NCBI GenBank assembly: GCA_032622095.1
Contig: CP136067.1
Location: 40,903,549 to 40,967,548, forward strand
Origin: Siphonodentalium dalli
Lineage: Eukaryota; Mollusca; Scaphopoda; Gadilida; Siphonodentaliidae
Direction of reading: 5' to 3'
DNA: 64,000 nt
Shown: positions 11,815-22,569 of the stretch, in pieces
Layout: every line of letters starts with the position of its first letter
Position numbering within the stretch: the stretch's first letter is position 1
Notes under the pieces: generated by a model
What the model was told of the DNA's origin: nothing
What the model saw: only the letters and a program-made list of their open reading frames with translations
Databases searched by the model: none
Made by a program: the position numbers and the translations under genes

Positions 11815-12510
11815 GGCCAAAGAAAAAAGATACTATGTTTCCGTACATCGACCGACCCTAAAAATAACCCGCCTACCCTAAACTTTTTATTGATATTTTG
11901 AGAAAAAGTCAAAATTTTCGCAATTTTAATTTCCTGAGAGTGGATCTCCTGCCTGCTTTATGTCTTGTTTGGGACTTATGGAACACTATCGACAGACATG
12001 GTGGGTGTGTATCTGTATATATACATGTAAAGTGGTTATCACTGCATATATTAGGGGTATACATGTAGCTACTGTTTCCAAAAACCAGGCATGCTCGGTG
12101 GGTGTACTGGCTACCCCCAGACAATGGGATGTAATCGTCACAATACATGTACGGTATAATGGCGGTATTATTGGTACAATTCTTATAAAAAAGTTAGTGA
12201 CATCAATTTTGTACCAAGTTTATAGCCAAATTTATGAAAATGTGGTATTAGATATAATAAAAAACATACGTAAGCATGAAGTAAGTTTGATTTTTTATCA
12301 ATCTTAATGTATATTTCCACTGTGTTGATCAAGTAATACTTTCCCCATGGCACGGGTTGGCATTTTATGTCACTTTGGTCGAGGTAGTTCAATATTTCTG
12401 CAGCTGGATAAAAAATATCAAAATAAAATAAAATAAAAAAAATTCCCTACCTACCTACCCTAAATTTTTCGCTATGTTACCGGAAACATACAATCTTTTT
12501 TCTTTGGCCA
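11815..12510. mobile_element. TTA-flanked inverted-repeat element, private to left copy
   Basis: TTA (11,812-11,814) is followed by GGCCAAAGAAAAAAGATACT. The far end reads ATCTTTTTTCTTTGGCCA, followed by TTA (12,511-12,513). Further inward the ends share TATGTTTCCG and the TACCCTAAA motif. The size is about 700 bp and the class is probably PIF/Harbinger-like. The mirror locus near 54,890 joins the flanks (GCAATGTTCC then TTCGTGAAAATAAATG) with only a small deletion, so it is an empty site. Confidence 0.75.
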
Positions 12511-12544
12511 TTAGCATGGTAATTCGTGAAAATAAATGTCAATG

Positions 12545-12665
12545 CAACTTACTCTCAGGCTCCAAATAAAAGTGCAGGCCCAAATAATAGTGCGGGGGGG
12601 GGAATTCCATCGAAAGTTAATAAAAGTACAGACCCAAATAATAGTGCAGGGGGAACTCTGAGCAA
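12545..12665. repeat. Short direct repeats CCAAATAATAGTGC
   Basis: The motif (C)CCAAATAAWAGTGCAGG recurs four times, with a poly-G tract. Related pieces occur at 13,385-13,480 and, inverted, at 54,755-54,860. Open frames here on both strands follow the repeat. Confidence 0.65.
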
Positions 12666-12929
12666 AACATCAACTGTGGTTAACCAAATAATTTTTATAG
12701 CAGGTTCAAGTATACGAGTCAACATGTAGTACAGGTACATGTATGTATCATGTGGTGTTTTTTTGGTTTGCCACATACTTGAATATGTACTCTTGAGTGC
12801 CTAATGTACGATTATTAAAATCGAGGTAAAATTCCCACCTGTACGATCGTTATTTGGTCCTGTACGTTTATTAAATTAACCAAAAGAAATAATTCACCAA
12901 TCTTAAATTGTGTTATTCATATAAGAAAT

Positions 12930-13058
12930 GAACGGCGGTTTCAATGCGGTCATGGGGTTTTGACCGCGAGAAAAAATCAGCAAACTTCGGGGTTCATGCA
13001 GAGTTTGCTGATTTTTTTAACGCGGTCAAAACCCATGACCACGTTGAATCCGCTGTTT
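12930..13058. repeat. Foldback MITE, about 55-bp arms
   Basis: AACGGCGGTTTC at the left pairs with GAATCCGCTGTT at the right, and GTTTTGACCGCG pairs with CGCGGTCAAAAC. The centre contains AGCAAACTTCGGGG and AGAGTTTGCTGA. The right giant copy does not carry it at the matching place. Confidence 0.8.
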
Positions 13059-13538
13059 ATTATTTATATTTTATATATACTTAAATTCATTATGAACTAG
13101 GATTGTATGTCTTTCCCATTATTTATTCATCTATTTAAACAAATGCATGGAGTTCAGTTCAGACAGTTCGAATCCTTGTTTTTTGGAAAACCAAACATTT
13201 TGAGAATCCGTTCATGGAGAACGGAAGAAACGCAATTTCACAGTAAAGTATACACATATGACAAAATGTCTTGTTTAGCTAGTAACTAATGTAGACGTGT
13301 TGATCATTTTTACATCTGAATCATATAGAAATCTTGAATTTGTGCTGATTTAAATTTTCATAGCTTCAAAATATAAATAAACGTGCAGACCCAAATAAGC
13401 ACTGTGCAGGGGGGGGATTTCCCAAGAAAAATAATAAACGTGGATGCAGCTGGTGCATGCATGTTTATTTGGAGCCCAAGAGTAAAGAGGTGGGGGTGAA
13501 TGTTACATGTAAGTTGTTATTAACGAAATTGCACGATG

Positions 13539-13900
13539 CCTTTAAAGACATATTGTGTACTTATTCGGGTGCGTGAAACTGATAAGTTAGCATTAATGTG
13601 CTATGCCAACTGGAGGGATGTAGCATTCTACTAACATAACCGAAACTTCAAGCAAATCAACCGTACCGCTCCATAGAAAACATTGTCAGAACTACGCTAA
13701 ATTGTAAATATTTACTACTCGATTCGGGACGCATCTATCGGCGATAAACTAACGAAAATGATTTCGTCGTCGACAGTCACTGCATTTAATTAATATATAA
13801 GAATGACGATATGACATATAATATTTGTAAACATAACTACTTTGAACAAGATTGTTCTCCATTTCTATTTGATCACCCTACCGGAGTGTTTCATATCACA
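13539..13900 (-). repeat. Dispersed repeat family A, copy 3 (inverted)
   Basis: This is the reverse complement of 5,895-6,262: CTTTAAAGACATATTGTG, AAATCAACCGTACCGCTCC, GGACGCATCTATCGGCGATA and TTTAATTAATATATAAG in that order. It lies inside the left giant copy; the right copy lacks it. Confidence 0.75.
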
Positions 13901-14946
13901 TTAATAGGTTCCACCAGCAATAAGTCGCGACTTCTTTATATTGGCCTGACAGATTGGTTTTTGTTGGCGTCATGCCTGTCGACCATTATGATGGCCACAT
14001 ATATTGTCATATAACAGCGATTTACGATCTGTCTTGTTGGCTCATAATATAAATTAAGAAAGTGGCCTTGTGTTCGTTCCTTGCGTAAAAAGATATTTTT
14101 TAGTACAAACGTCCTCATTGATTGTGTCCCTCGACTCCTTGTGTAATTGGTCAAGTAACTTACATGTATGTACATGTACAGACCACTCACAAATTTCTTA
14201 GAAAAGCGACCACATGTTCGAATCTACTTTGCAATTTTGGAGCAACGCATTTGTAAATGCGTTCATATTTTAACACATTTACCTTGATTTATTCACAAAC
14301 AAATCTCTTGATGCAGGCCTTAAAATCCATCAGATTTTTTGCAATAATCAAAATGTTAGTGTTTGACTTTCTACAGGGAATCAAGACTTTTTACTAGAAT
14401 CAAAATGAGAATCATGATTCTCAGATTCTGATTATAAAACAATTAATGTCAACAGTGTTTATTTGTGTTTATTCCATTTTGAATGGAAAACTACATCATG
14501 AATGTCCGATTCCGAACATATACATGTACACCAGGAGTGGGAAAATAACACAGAATTATTCAGATGTGAATTGAAATTAAACAAAATTATAACTAAAATT
14601 GCAAAATACACTATCGTATCGTTATTTGGGTGTTCATACTAGTATACTTTTTCGGCGCAATGATCGGTAATTTCAATGCGACTGCGATTATTCCCAATGC
14701 AGTGCATTTAATTTAAATGCTGTCATTAAGGCATTTACAAAGTGGCGTGACACAATGCACCCTCAATGCATTTTAAATGCAACAACCGCATTTCATTGAT
14801 CCACGTTGTAAAGGACATTTATTTTTAGAATACATGTATGTACGTGTATATAACCACAAGAATAAAGAACAAATCAACTGTTTTTATTACTTTGTAAACC
14901 TCTGATGTTTCCCATACAGTATACATTTGTATATTATAAACCATGT
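13901..14946. other. Left-copy-specific DNA, no gene recognised
   Basis: The segment has no clear partner in the right giant copy, where only about 200 bp (54,060-54,240) occupy the interval. Short AAATGC/GCATTT words are frequent at 14,240-14,790. No gene is seen. Confidence 0.5.
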
Positions 14947-15167
14947 TACAGTAATTCTAGAGCTAATTAATCGACTCCTTAACTACAGCAGAATTATGGG
15001 TAACTTTTCAGGATTTAGTCGGAAATATGGCTTGTTGCCATTCATCGGAAAGCTCTCACCGAGAGCTTTCCGATGAATGGCATCAACCCATATTTCCGAC
15101 TAAATCCTGAAAAGTTACCCATAATTCTGCTGTAGTTAAGGAGTCGATTAATTAGAGCATTACTGTA
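14947..15167. mobile_element. Hairpin MITE family H, copy 1 (full-length)
   Basis: The element is a nearly perfect palindrome of two arms of about 105 bp, bounded by TA. Ends read CAGTAAT...CTAATTAATCGACTCC and the mirror. The inner part contains GGATTTAGTCGGAAATATGG and CATTCATCGGAAAGCTCTC. A TA target with CAGT ends suggests a Tc1/mariner-type mobiliser. Other copies: 16,643, 31,079, 48,418, 49,982, 53,306 and 60,072. Confidence 0.85.
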
Positions 15168-16642
15168 CATCCTCTATAACTGTTTATTCAACATCACGTG
15201 CTGCAATCCATAAATGCGGTTCAGATTTCGATGTCCGGTTCAACATTATTATCATATGGTTCGATAGCAGAAATACTCAGTTTGGAATGTTATACCATAC
15301 AAGTTTTACGAGTTGCTCTTGCTCAAGAATGGATACATTTATAAACCTGATTTTTGGCGCATTAGTTAGAATTATATTTTTGCACAAGAACACACCACAA
15401 ATATCGAACTGGACATCAAAAGAGGAACCGGATTGTATCGATTGCATAAACATAAGAAGTTGGTCACTGACCGACAATTGCTATTCTCTGGTGTGGTTTA
15501 TAGGACTACCGTATGCAATGCCGACTTAAAAATAAAAATTCACATAAACATCGCATGAAGCGGTCTATCCACAAACGCGGGTATTCGGTAATTCCAAATG
15601 TATGAACTATCATCATGATATCCCGGTATATCATTGTCATGACTGTTTGTACAAAAGGTTGTTATTCTACTATGCATAATTTTGCTATATCATTGTACTC
15701 GGACTGTATTGCAATGTAATATATCAGTACATGTACCGGTATACTGGGTGCACATTATATACATGTAGGCCTACTTTCACTTTAGTATGTGTCATTAAAG
15801 ACTCATGTTGTTAAATTGAAAAAAAACATGTGTGAAAACAGAGAGAATACATGTATATGTGCCGGTACTATATACCTCTTTGTGTGCTGTACTACCGGTA
15901 CTATTCATGTACATGTACTACACTACAATAAGAGAAATTTTAATTGATTCTGCTGCCCTTGTGCCACAGGCCTCAAACACGCCAAACAAGTATCTGTAGC
16001 CAGGCCCACCAGTACCAGGCTACTAGTAAATGAAGTACTGAAAGTGTCACATCATTAATCGAGCCCAATCTTAGTTATACTAGTCTCTTGTGTAGTTTGG
16101 GTTACTATTAATAAGATATTTAATGAATGTTTGGAATGTATGGTAGCATTCTTACCTGGATCAACATATGCCATGCACAACGCTGATCATCATATCATCA
16201 CCGCTGTTGGCAGTAAACCGCTCATCGGGCTATAACAGTTAGAGTTTTCCATACCAGGGCTAATCTAATCAATTAAAATTAGTCAATTTAGAGGGAATAC
16301 CAACCAGTGGAAGACGTACATGTATATTCAGATATCAGTTTTCGAGAAAAAACCCATCTTAGTCGAGCGGACTTAGAATATCGGGGTAAACTTAAATTTC
16401 ATTCAGCAACACTTTCACAGCAGAATATAAAAATAGTACATTATAATCACTTACAGTACATGTACATGTAGCCCAAGTGCAGTGCTAGCCTATATTATAT
16501 ACTACCAAAACTTTTGGTCAGTTTCTCGATGACTGACACTTGTAAACGCTTGAACGGGTATATAGTACATGTACATGTGTACCGTATGTGAATTAAAGAT
16601 CTTATTAGTGACACAACAGGAGGCTAGACATACATTTGTAAC
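15168..16642. other. Body of giant element rich in ACATGTACATGTA, no gene recognised
   Basis: The motif ACATGTAC is frequent here (15,730, 15,905, 16,455 and 16,565 regions). From about 16,060 the sequence mirrors 54,060 backwards. Two opposing frames near 15,280-15,530 have no recognisable domain. Confidence 0.55.
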
Positions 16643-16808
16643 TACAGTAATGCTCTAATTAATCGACTCCTTAACCACAGCAGAATTACGGGTAACTCGG
16701 GGAGAGCTTTCCGATGAATGGCAACAAGCCATATATCCGACTAAATCCTGAAAAGTTACACATAATTCTGCTGTGGTTAAGGGGTCGATTTCTTAGGGCA
16801 CTACTGTA
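16643..16808. mobile_element. Hairpin MITE family H, copy 2 (one arm deleted)
   Basis: Both TA ends and outer arms are present. The left inner arm stops after GGGTAACT and joins directly to the central GGGGAGAGCTTTCC. It is shared with the right giant copy at 53,306-53,471, where the opposite inner arm is missing. Confidence 0.8.
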
Positions 16809-17212
16809 TCTGTTTTAGTGCACATCAAATGTATTTGTTGTCTTTCCTCTTGTAGTTTGTCTTTGGTTGTGTTCGCCATTTCGATGGACAACTACATGTA
16901 CTGACATCAAATGACTGAAATGAGTCAAAATTTAGCAGTGCAGCCAATTATATAGATAAACATAATTAAATAGCATCCATATTCCAAATGAGCATAAATG
17001 ATAAAACAAACTTTATTGAGCACTCTTTTAATACTAGTAATTACAGCTACAATGAAAGCACCTAATAAAAATTCTAGGTTTGGTAAATCTGTCTGTATAC
17101 AAAGTTTATCTGGCCGTGATGAATAAAACATATAAATGGGATCATATACATGTACATGTATGTTAGATATCATTACATGATTATTTGAAAACACATATCC
17201 GTATGGAAAACA

Positions 17213-17352
17213 AACTATTTTACCACTGGCCAAGTGGTCCTGCTAATATGCTATGATGCTGGTGGTCCTGCTGAATTACTATGATGCGGGTAGTGCAATT
17301 CATAGCAATTAAGCAGAACCCAACCGCATCATAGCACATTAGCAGGAACACT
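17213..17352. repeat. Imperfect palindromic repeat, GTCCTGCTAAT...GCAGGAC type
   Basis: CAAGTGGTCCTGCTAATATG at the left pairs with CACATTAGCAGGAACACTTG at the right. The internal GTCCTGCTGAATTACTATGA also pairs with CATAGCAATTAAGCAGAACC. The mirror in the right giant copy is 52,694-52,838, and a half copy is at 43,430-43,490. Confidence 0.75.
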
Positions 17353-17954
17353 TGAACAGGGTATATTTACAGTGTCAAATCGAATGGGCATCTTTTAACA
17401 ATATTTTTGAACAATTTCCTAGAAGTGTTCGAAAATTGAGAACTGAATTTATATTTTTTTTTATGAGGTTTCGATTGAAAAATTTCTAACTTAGCTCATC
17501 AGGATTAACATTGTCGCACAGCTATATTCTCTTTCCCAACAAAGTCTATAGAACATACATGTAAAATTACAGCTATGCTTTAATTAATCAACTCGCCTTA
17601 TATTACTCGGGTATTACTGCAGTATTCAGGCGTGTTCATGCGATCAACCGCAGTCAGTTATACCGCCGCAGAATGTGGTCCACCTCACATTTGCAGTTAG
17701 GCTGTATTTTTCATGCGATGTTTATATGAATTTTGTTTTAAAGTTGACATTGTAATCACACCAGAATTTTTTTTTATTGTTTCAAAATGTCTAGATAGAA
17801 TTCATAATTTTTGTGGTAAAAACAATTAACTTGGTTATCACAGTTAACACATATTACTGTGGTAAGATTACCAGCGGATACCGCATGTCAACAGGGACTG
17901 CATGCTCTAATTAATTATCAGGTTTAACATGTTTATACTGGATACAGTTCATTT

Positions 17955-18912
17955 TAAAGGTACTCAATCCGGTTCGATGATACCCATATAATCAGATTCC
18001 AACATCATACATTTGTATTTAGAAAGGCTGCTTCAGTTACGGTATCAGAATTGATTAATTGCCCTAAAATAATGCTAACCACTGTCAACTAAAGTATACA
18101 ATTGCCTGACATATGTTATTTATCAACATGTTGTTCTACAAAATTTGGCCTTATTATCAACAGAAAGCCTCTTGATTTTAGAGTTATCCATCTTCATCTG
18201 AAATTTGGTCCGAGACCGTGGGCCACTATTAATTCTTGATCGTGAAAAATAGTATATTTCAAAAATTGATATCTAATACATGTAACTCTGAGCTTTGATA
18301 GGTGGTGGGTTCCTCGACTCGTACCAAATATCTTTTACCCCCCCCCCCCCCAAGTCCAAATAAATAGTAATGTGCGAGCAATAATTCAGGGGGCCCTTAA
18401 TCAGATTATGCATCTTTAAATTCAAATACAGTTTAAAGATGCATAATCCGATTAAGTGCCCCTCATTTGCTATTTACATATACATGTATATGGAATCAGG
18501 GGGGGGTAAAAATATTTTAATCAAGTCGAGGGACCCACCTACATGTATCAAAGCTCAGAGTTATTAGATATCAATTTTTGAAATTTTAATATTTATCACC
18601 ATCGATACTTAATAGTGGCCCAGAAAAATTTGACGAGCCGACGGTCTCAGACCAAATTGCGGATGAAGATGGATAACTCTAAAATGAAGAGGCTTTGTGT
18701 TGATAATAAGGTCAAACTTCGTCGAACAGCATGTTGATAAATATAACGTATCAGACGATTTTATACTATACATGTAGTTGACAGTGGTTAGCATTATTTT
18801 TGGGCAATTAATCGATTCTGATATTACTGAAGCAGCATTTCTAAAAAAAATGTTGTTGTTGGAATCTAATTATATGGGGACCATCGAATCTGATTGAGCA
18901 CCTTTAATAGTT
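17955..18912. mobile_element. Large foldback element (about 960 bp) with long arms
   Basis: The left arm runs from TTTAAAGGTACTCAATCCGG through ATAATGCTAACCACTGTCAA and ATTTTAGAGTTATCCATCTT to GGGCCACTATTAA. The right arm (18,605-18,912) is its reverse complement, ending AGCACCTTTAA. The loop (18,240-18,590) is a second palindrome around AACTCTGAGCTTTGATA and a poly-C tract. The right giant copy has one arm only (51,759-52,060). Another single arm is at 37,669-37,870. Confidence 0.8.
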
Positions 18913-18937
18913 AGCTATATGAGTTATATACACATAA

Positions 18938-19320
18938 GGCGACACCAATTTTTAAGTCCGGTTTACGAACACCTCCTACAACTTTTTTTCCATTTCATGA
19001 AATTTTTTTTTACTTTTTTGTCCCAATTTTTTTTACACGCGTACTGATTTTCATGGGCTGTCGCATCCGGTTCTGCTTATGATCATTTGCAGATCCATAT
19101 TTTCATGACAAGAAATGTCTTGTTTGGTTCCGAATTTCATTCGAAAAAAATTTTTTCACAATTTTTGTAAAATTTATGTAAAATTTCAAGATTTACTTGA
19201 TATAAATTGGGGGGAACAATTTTTTATTTTTTTATTTTTTTCCCTCCTGCATCTACTTTTTTTCTCCCCACATCAGCCCGCATGTTCGTATTAAAACCTG
19301 ACTTAAAAATTGGTGTCGCC
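18938..19320. mobile_element. PIF/Harbinger-like MITE, left copy 2
   Basis: TAA (18,935-18,937) precedes GGCGACACCAATTTTTAAGT; the far end reads ACTTAAAAATTGGTGTCGCC, followed by TAA (19,321-19,323). Length and inner sequence match the copies at 11,262 and 55,074. Only the last 65 bp survive at the mirror site (51,662-51,726). Confidence 0.85.
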
Positions 19321-19339
19321 TAATAGACATCTAAACTTT

Positions 19340-19590
19340 GAAAATTATAGGTTTCCGGATGATAACTTCAGTTTGTGTGATCATATCTGAACCAAATGTG
19401 GTATGTAAATTTATCAGACCAAAATACAGGTCAAGTTCGAATATGGGTGTGCTCCGCTCATTTTTGCAAGAGTTATGGCCCTTTTTCGACTTAGAATCGT
19501 GTTAATTTCTGGTTTCCGCATCATAATTTTAGTTTGTGTGATCAAATCTGAATCAAATTTGGTATGATAGTTTATTATCCACCATTTCAT
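19340..19590. repeat. About 1.5 copies of a 158-bp repeat
   Basis: The sequence GGTTTCCGGATGATAACTTC, then TTTGTGTGATCATATCTGAA, then TTCGAATATGGG, then AGTTATGGCCCTTTTT is the reverse of the unit tandemly repeated at 46,320-46,810. Confidence 0.75.
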
Positions 19591-20914
19591 GGGACACTGG
19601 TTGGATTGTTCTGAAATGTAGTATCGGATTTAGGGGGCCTTGATATATTTTTCAGACAAGCTGATGCCCCAAAGAAGCCACTTTTTCTCACATTTGCTGA
19701 AATAGTATCCAAAACATCAACATATCAAGAGCCATTAGACTGAATTAGATAAAAATATATCACTTGGGTCTGTTTAAGCTGGAAAATACTCAAATTTTTT
19801 ATAATTTTCTGCTATTATATCTGCATACTAGCCTTTTTGCTGAATCGTGAATGCCGGTTATATTGCCGTGTGAAATCCTAGTACCAGATAACATTGGGTA
19901 TGTACATGTATATAGCATACCACCTGAACATGGCTTGAATATCACATACCAAAGCTGGGTGGGGGTGTGTGTGACACCCTCCTTGATCATAGTCTGTATT
20001 CTACAGGGTATGTTAACTGTTTCGAGTTGGTGCAATTAATGTGATTGTTTAGTCTCTACCATCTGAAATCTATTTATTGCATATGTTGCTATCTGATCAA
20101 TATTGCTACTTAGTACTGATATAAAAAAGGATAAAGATGGTGTGTCTCTTTCCCAAATGTTCTGTTTACATGTACATTTGGGGGTTTATGAGTCAAATAA
20201 TAACAGACAACATGTCCTTCTAACACTAAGAAATAATATGTTCTTATGAACCAGGACAAAATATGACTATTTCTGGAGCATTACAGCACATTATTACAAA
20301 TCTATATTTGTAAGCAGTAAGATAATGACAGGAAACATGTCCTCAGACTAAGAAATAATTTTTTGGTGTGTATTTCACACCACAGCTCATGTGTATACTC
20401 ACATTAGTTTATGTCATTCAAAGGGAGAAACCCATTTAGAAAGTTTAAATGAGACAAAACTACCTCACTGTAGATGTAGTTGCAAGGTACAACATGTACA
20501 TGTATTCTGGTAAATGACATTGGAACTAAAATAATGATTTTTGTGTCCACCGGTATGTCATGTACCGGTATACATTGCAACTACATGTACATGTAACTTG
20601 CCTAACATACCATATACATGTATGAAGAGGGACTTTGCAAGTGTTTTGTAATCAAAATTTTAACCCAACTCTTGTTGTCAGTAAGTTTTGACCCATGCAG
20701 TTTAATGAGTTTATATATTTATATATTACATGTGTTTCTATACATGTATTTTATCTTTAGTTAGTTTGTTGTCCTTGAATAAACTTGTATTGCTGCACAA
20801 TCAGTTTCCGTAATGTTCTATTATACTAAAACAACTCCATTGATAACAATACCCCTGCATCCCATCAAAATCTACTTCATTGCCATCCTCATCATTTCAC
20901 TTTGGTATCCCCAC
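19591..20914. other. Body of giant element, no gene recognised
   Basis: It mirrors 44,660-46,240 of the right copy almost throughout. ACATGTACATGTA motifs are frequent. The overlapping frames at 19,800-20,040 are conserved in the right copy because the DNA is; no domain is recognised. Confidence 0.55.
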
Positions 20915-21600
20915 CCAGGTGTACCTTGGTGTTATTCACCCAGGTGTTCCTTGGTGTTTCCTACCCATGTGTACCTTGGTGTTTCCCACCCAGTTGTACC
21001 TTGGTGTTTTCTTACCCAGGTGTACCTTGGTGTTTTTTTTACCCAGGTGTACTTTGGTGTTTTCCTGCCCAGGTGTACCTTGGTGTTTCCTTACCTGGGT
21101 GTACCTTGGGGTTTTCTAACCCAGGTACATCTCAATGGGAAATCCACCTGGCTAAGAAAACACCAAGGTACACCGGCGTAAAAAATAACCACCAATGTAC
21201 ACCTGGGTTGGAAACATCAAGGTACACCTGGGTGGGGAACACCCAGGTAGGAAACACCAGGGTACACCTGGGTGAATAACACCAAGGTACACCTGGGTGG
21301 GAAACACACAGGTAGGAAACACCAGGGTACACCTGGGTGAATAACACCAATGTAACCTGGGTGGGAAACACCCAGGTAGGAAACACCAGGGTACACCTGG
21401 GTGAATAACACCAAGGTAACCTGGGTGGGAAACACCCAGGTAGGAAACACCAGGGTACACCTGGGTGAATAACACCATGGTACACCTGGGTGGGGAAACA
21501 CCCAGGTAGGAAACACCAGGGTAGACCTGGGTGGGAAACACCCAGGTAGGGTACACCTGGGTGTGGTCACCTGGGTAATTACACCCAGGTTTATCCAAAC
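20915..21600. repeat. Polarity-switching ACCCAGGTGTACC array
   Basis: From 20,915 to about 21,125 the units read ACCCAGGTGTACCTTGGTGT with about 30-bp spacing. After a short centre (ATCTCAATGGGAAATCCACC) the polarity reverses and units read GGTACACCTGGGTGAATAAC or GGTGGGAAACACCCAGGTAG. Several frames on both strands stay open across it, giving P-G-V-P-W-C type repeats; these are not genes. Confidence 0.9.
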
Positions 21601-21726
21601 CAGGGTTTTTATCCAGTTTCAGGTGGGTAAATCATGGTAAAACCCAGGTTTCGCGGGGTCTTAATGGTTGGTGGATGTCTTGGTAGATAGAGTTTTACCT
21701 GGGTTTCGGCCCAAAAAACCTGGGTG

Positions 21727-21754
21727 GATTTACCCAGGTACATTTTTATATGGG
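21727..21754 (-). repeat. Terminal inverted repeat, right end of left giant copy
   Basis: The sequence GGTACATTTTTATATGGG closes the element and is the reverse complement of 7,190-7,217. Confidence 0.85.
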
Positions 21755-22565
21755 ATTGCCTGGTATCACGGGTTACCTACGCAATCAGAAATCGAAGAAT
21801 TTCCTTCTGATCAAAAATACAATGCATCAAGTCGTCTAATATCATCACATTGTGTTGACCGTCAGAAATATTGCATTTAAAAAGAGTGTAACGTCCCGTT
21901 AGTAATTTTTCATATTAATAAAGAGCGTTTGACTTGGATGAAAGTATTTATTAATACACGAATGAACTGAGTTTATGTGAAAACACAGCTAGTGGAGTAC
22001 ATGTTTGTAAATAATATGCTGTCGCTCTTACTAGGTAGTCAAACCAACAAGCTTGTCTTTTAGTCACTTCCCTCAAAAACCACCAAGCTGGGCGCCAAGC
22101 TTGCATTTTAGCCACTCTCCTAATGTTATCCACATTTAAGACAATAACAGTAAAACACAATCCGTAGGGTGTTAGCTTCTTAGTCGTCAGTACTCTAATC
22201 GGAGTCTGTTTCGGTATGCGCTCATATAGGCATGTTTCTTCTGTATATCCTGCCCAGACGGAAGTTGTAAAACTCAAAACAAATCTAATAAATCCTGAAA
22301 AAATTTGGCAAAAGTTTTTGTAATTTGGCCCAATAAAATTGCATTTGGCAAAAGTTTTGCAAAATAAAATTCTGTGGCGGGCGCCAACCCTGATTTTGAC
22401 AATAATAGTCTAATGGTGCATTCTTAAAATTGTCTTATATTTACTATATATAGTGGCTGAGTCGTAAAATATTAGATCGCGTCATGAATCTCTACTCCAT
22501 CGTACTCCATGCACCCATATTACAGTGACAACTAATCTGACGTCAATGTTCAGTTATGTGTTTAA
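21755..22565. other. Spacer between giant copies, no gene recognised
   Basis: A minus-strand frame of 108 codons (21,951-22,277) has no recognisable domain. The short direct repeat TTTGGCAAAAGTTTT occurs twice at 22,300-22,360. Confidence 0.5.
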
Positions 22566-22569
22566 TTAA

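Larger units (their letters stand above)
7190..21754 (+). mobile_element. Giant terminal-inverted-repeat element, left copy (14.6 kb)
   Basis: The first 28 bases (starting CCCATATAAAAATGTACC) are repeated in inverted form at 21,727-21,754. The same two ends bound 43,922-59,967, where the whole body is found in the opposite orientation. Inward from each end lie tandem arrays rich in ACCCAGGT. No transposase or other element protein was recognised, so the copy looks non-autonomous or decayed. I found no clear target-site duplication at either end: flanks are GTGCGTAT on the left and ATTGCCTG on the right. Private insertions in this copy include the reverse-transcriptase fragment at 9,990, the element at 11,815-12,510, family A at 13,539 and the hairpin at 14,947. 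Which superfamily it belongs to is unknown. Confidence 0.7.

Noticed and set aside
13155-13180. tRNA or SINE B-box from the word GTTCGAATCC
   Set aside because: No A box upstream at the right distance and no cloverleaf-forming sequence nearby.
20813-21598. Several overlapping open frames on both strands with P-G-V-P-W-C and T-Q-V-Y-L-G-V repeats
   Set aside because: They run through the ACCCAGGTGTACC array in multiple frames and both strands at once; openness comes from the stop-free repeat unit.
7190-21754. Polinton/Maverick identity for the giant element
   Set aside because: Size would fit, but no polymerase, integrase, ATPase, protease or capsid-type frame is visible, ends do not start with AG, and no 6-bp duplication is seen.
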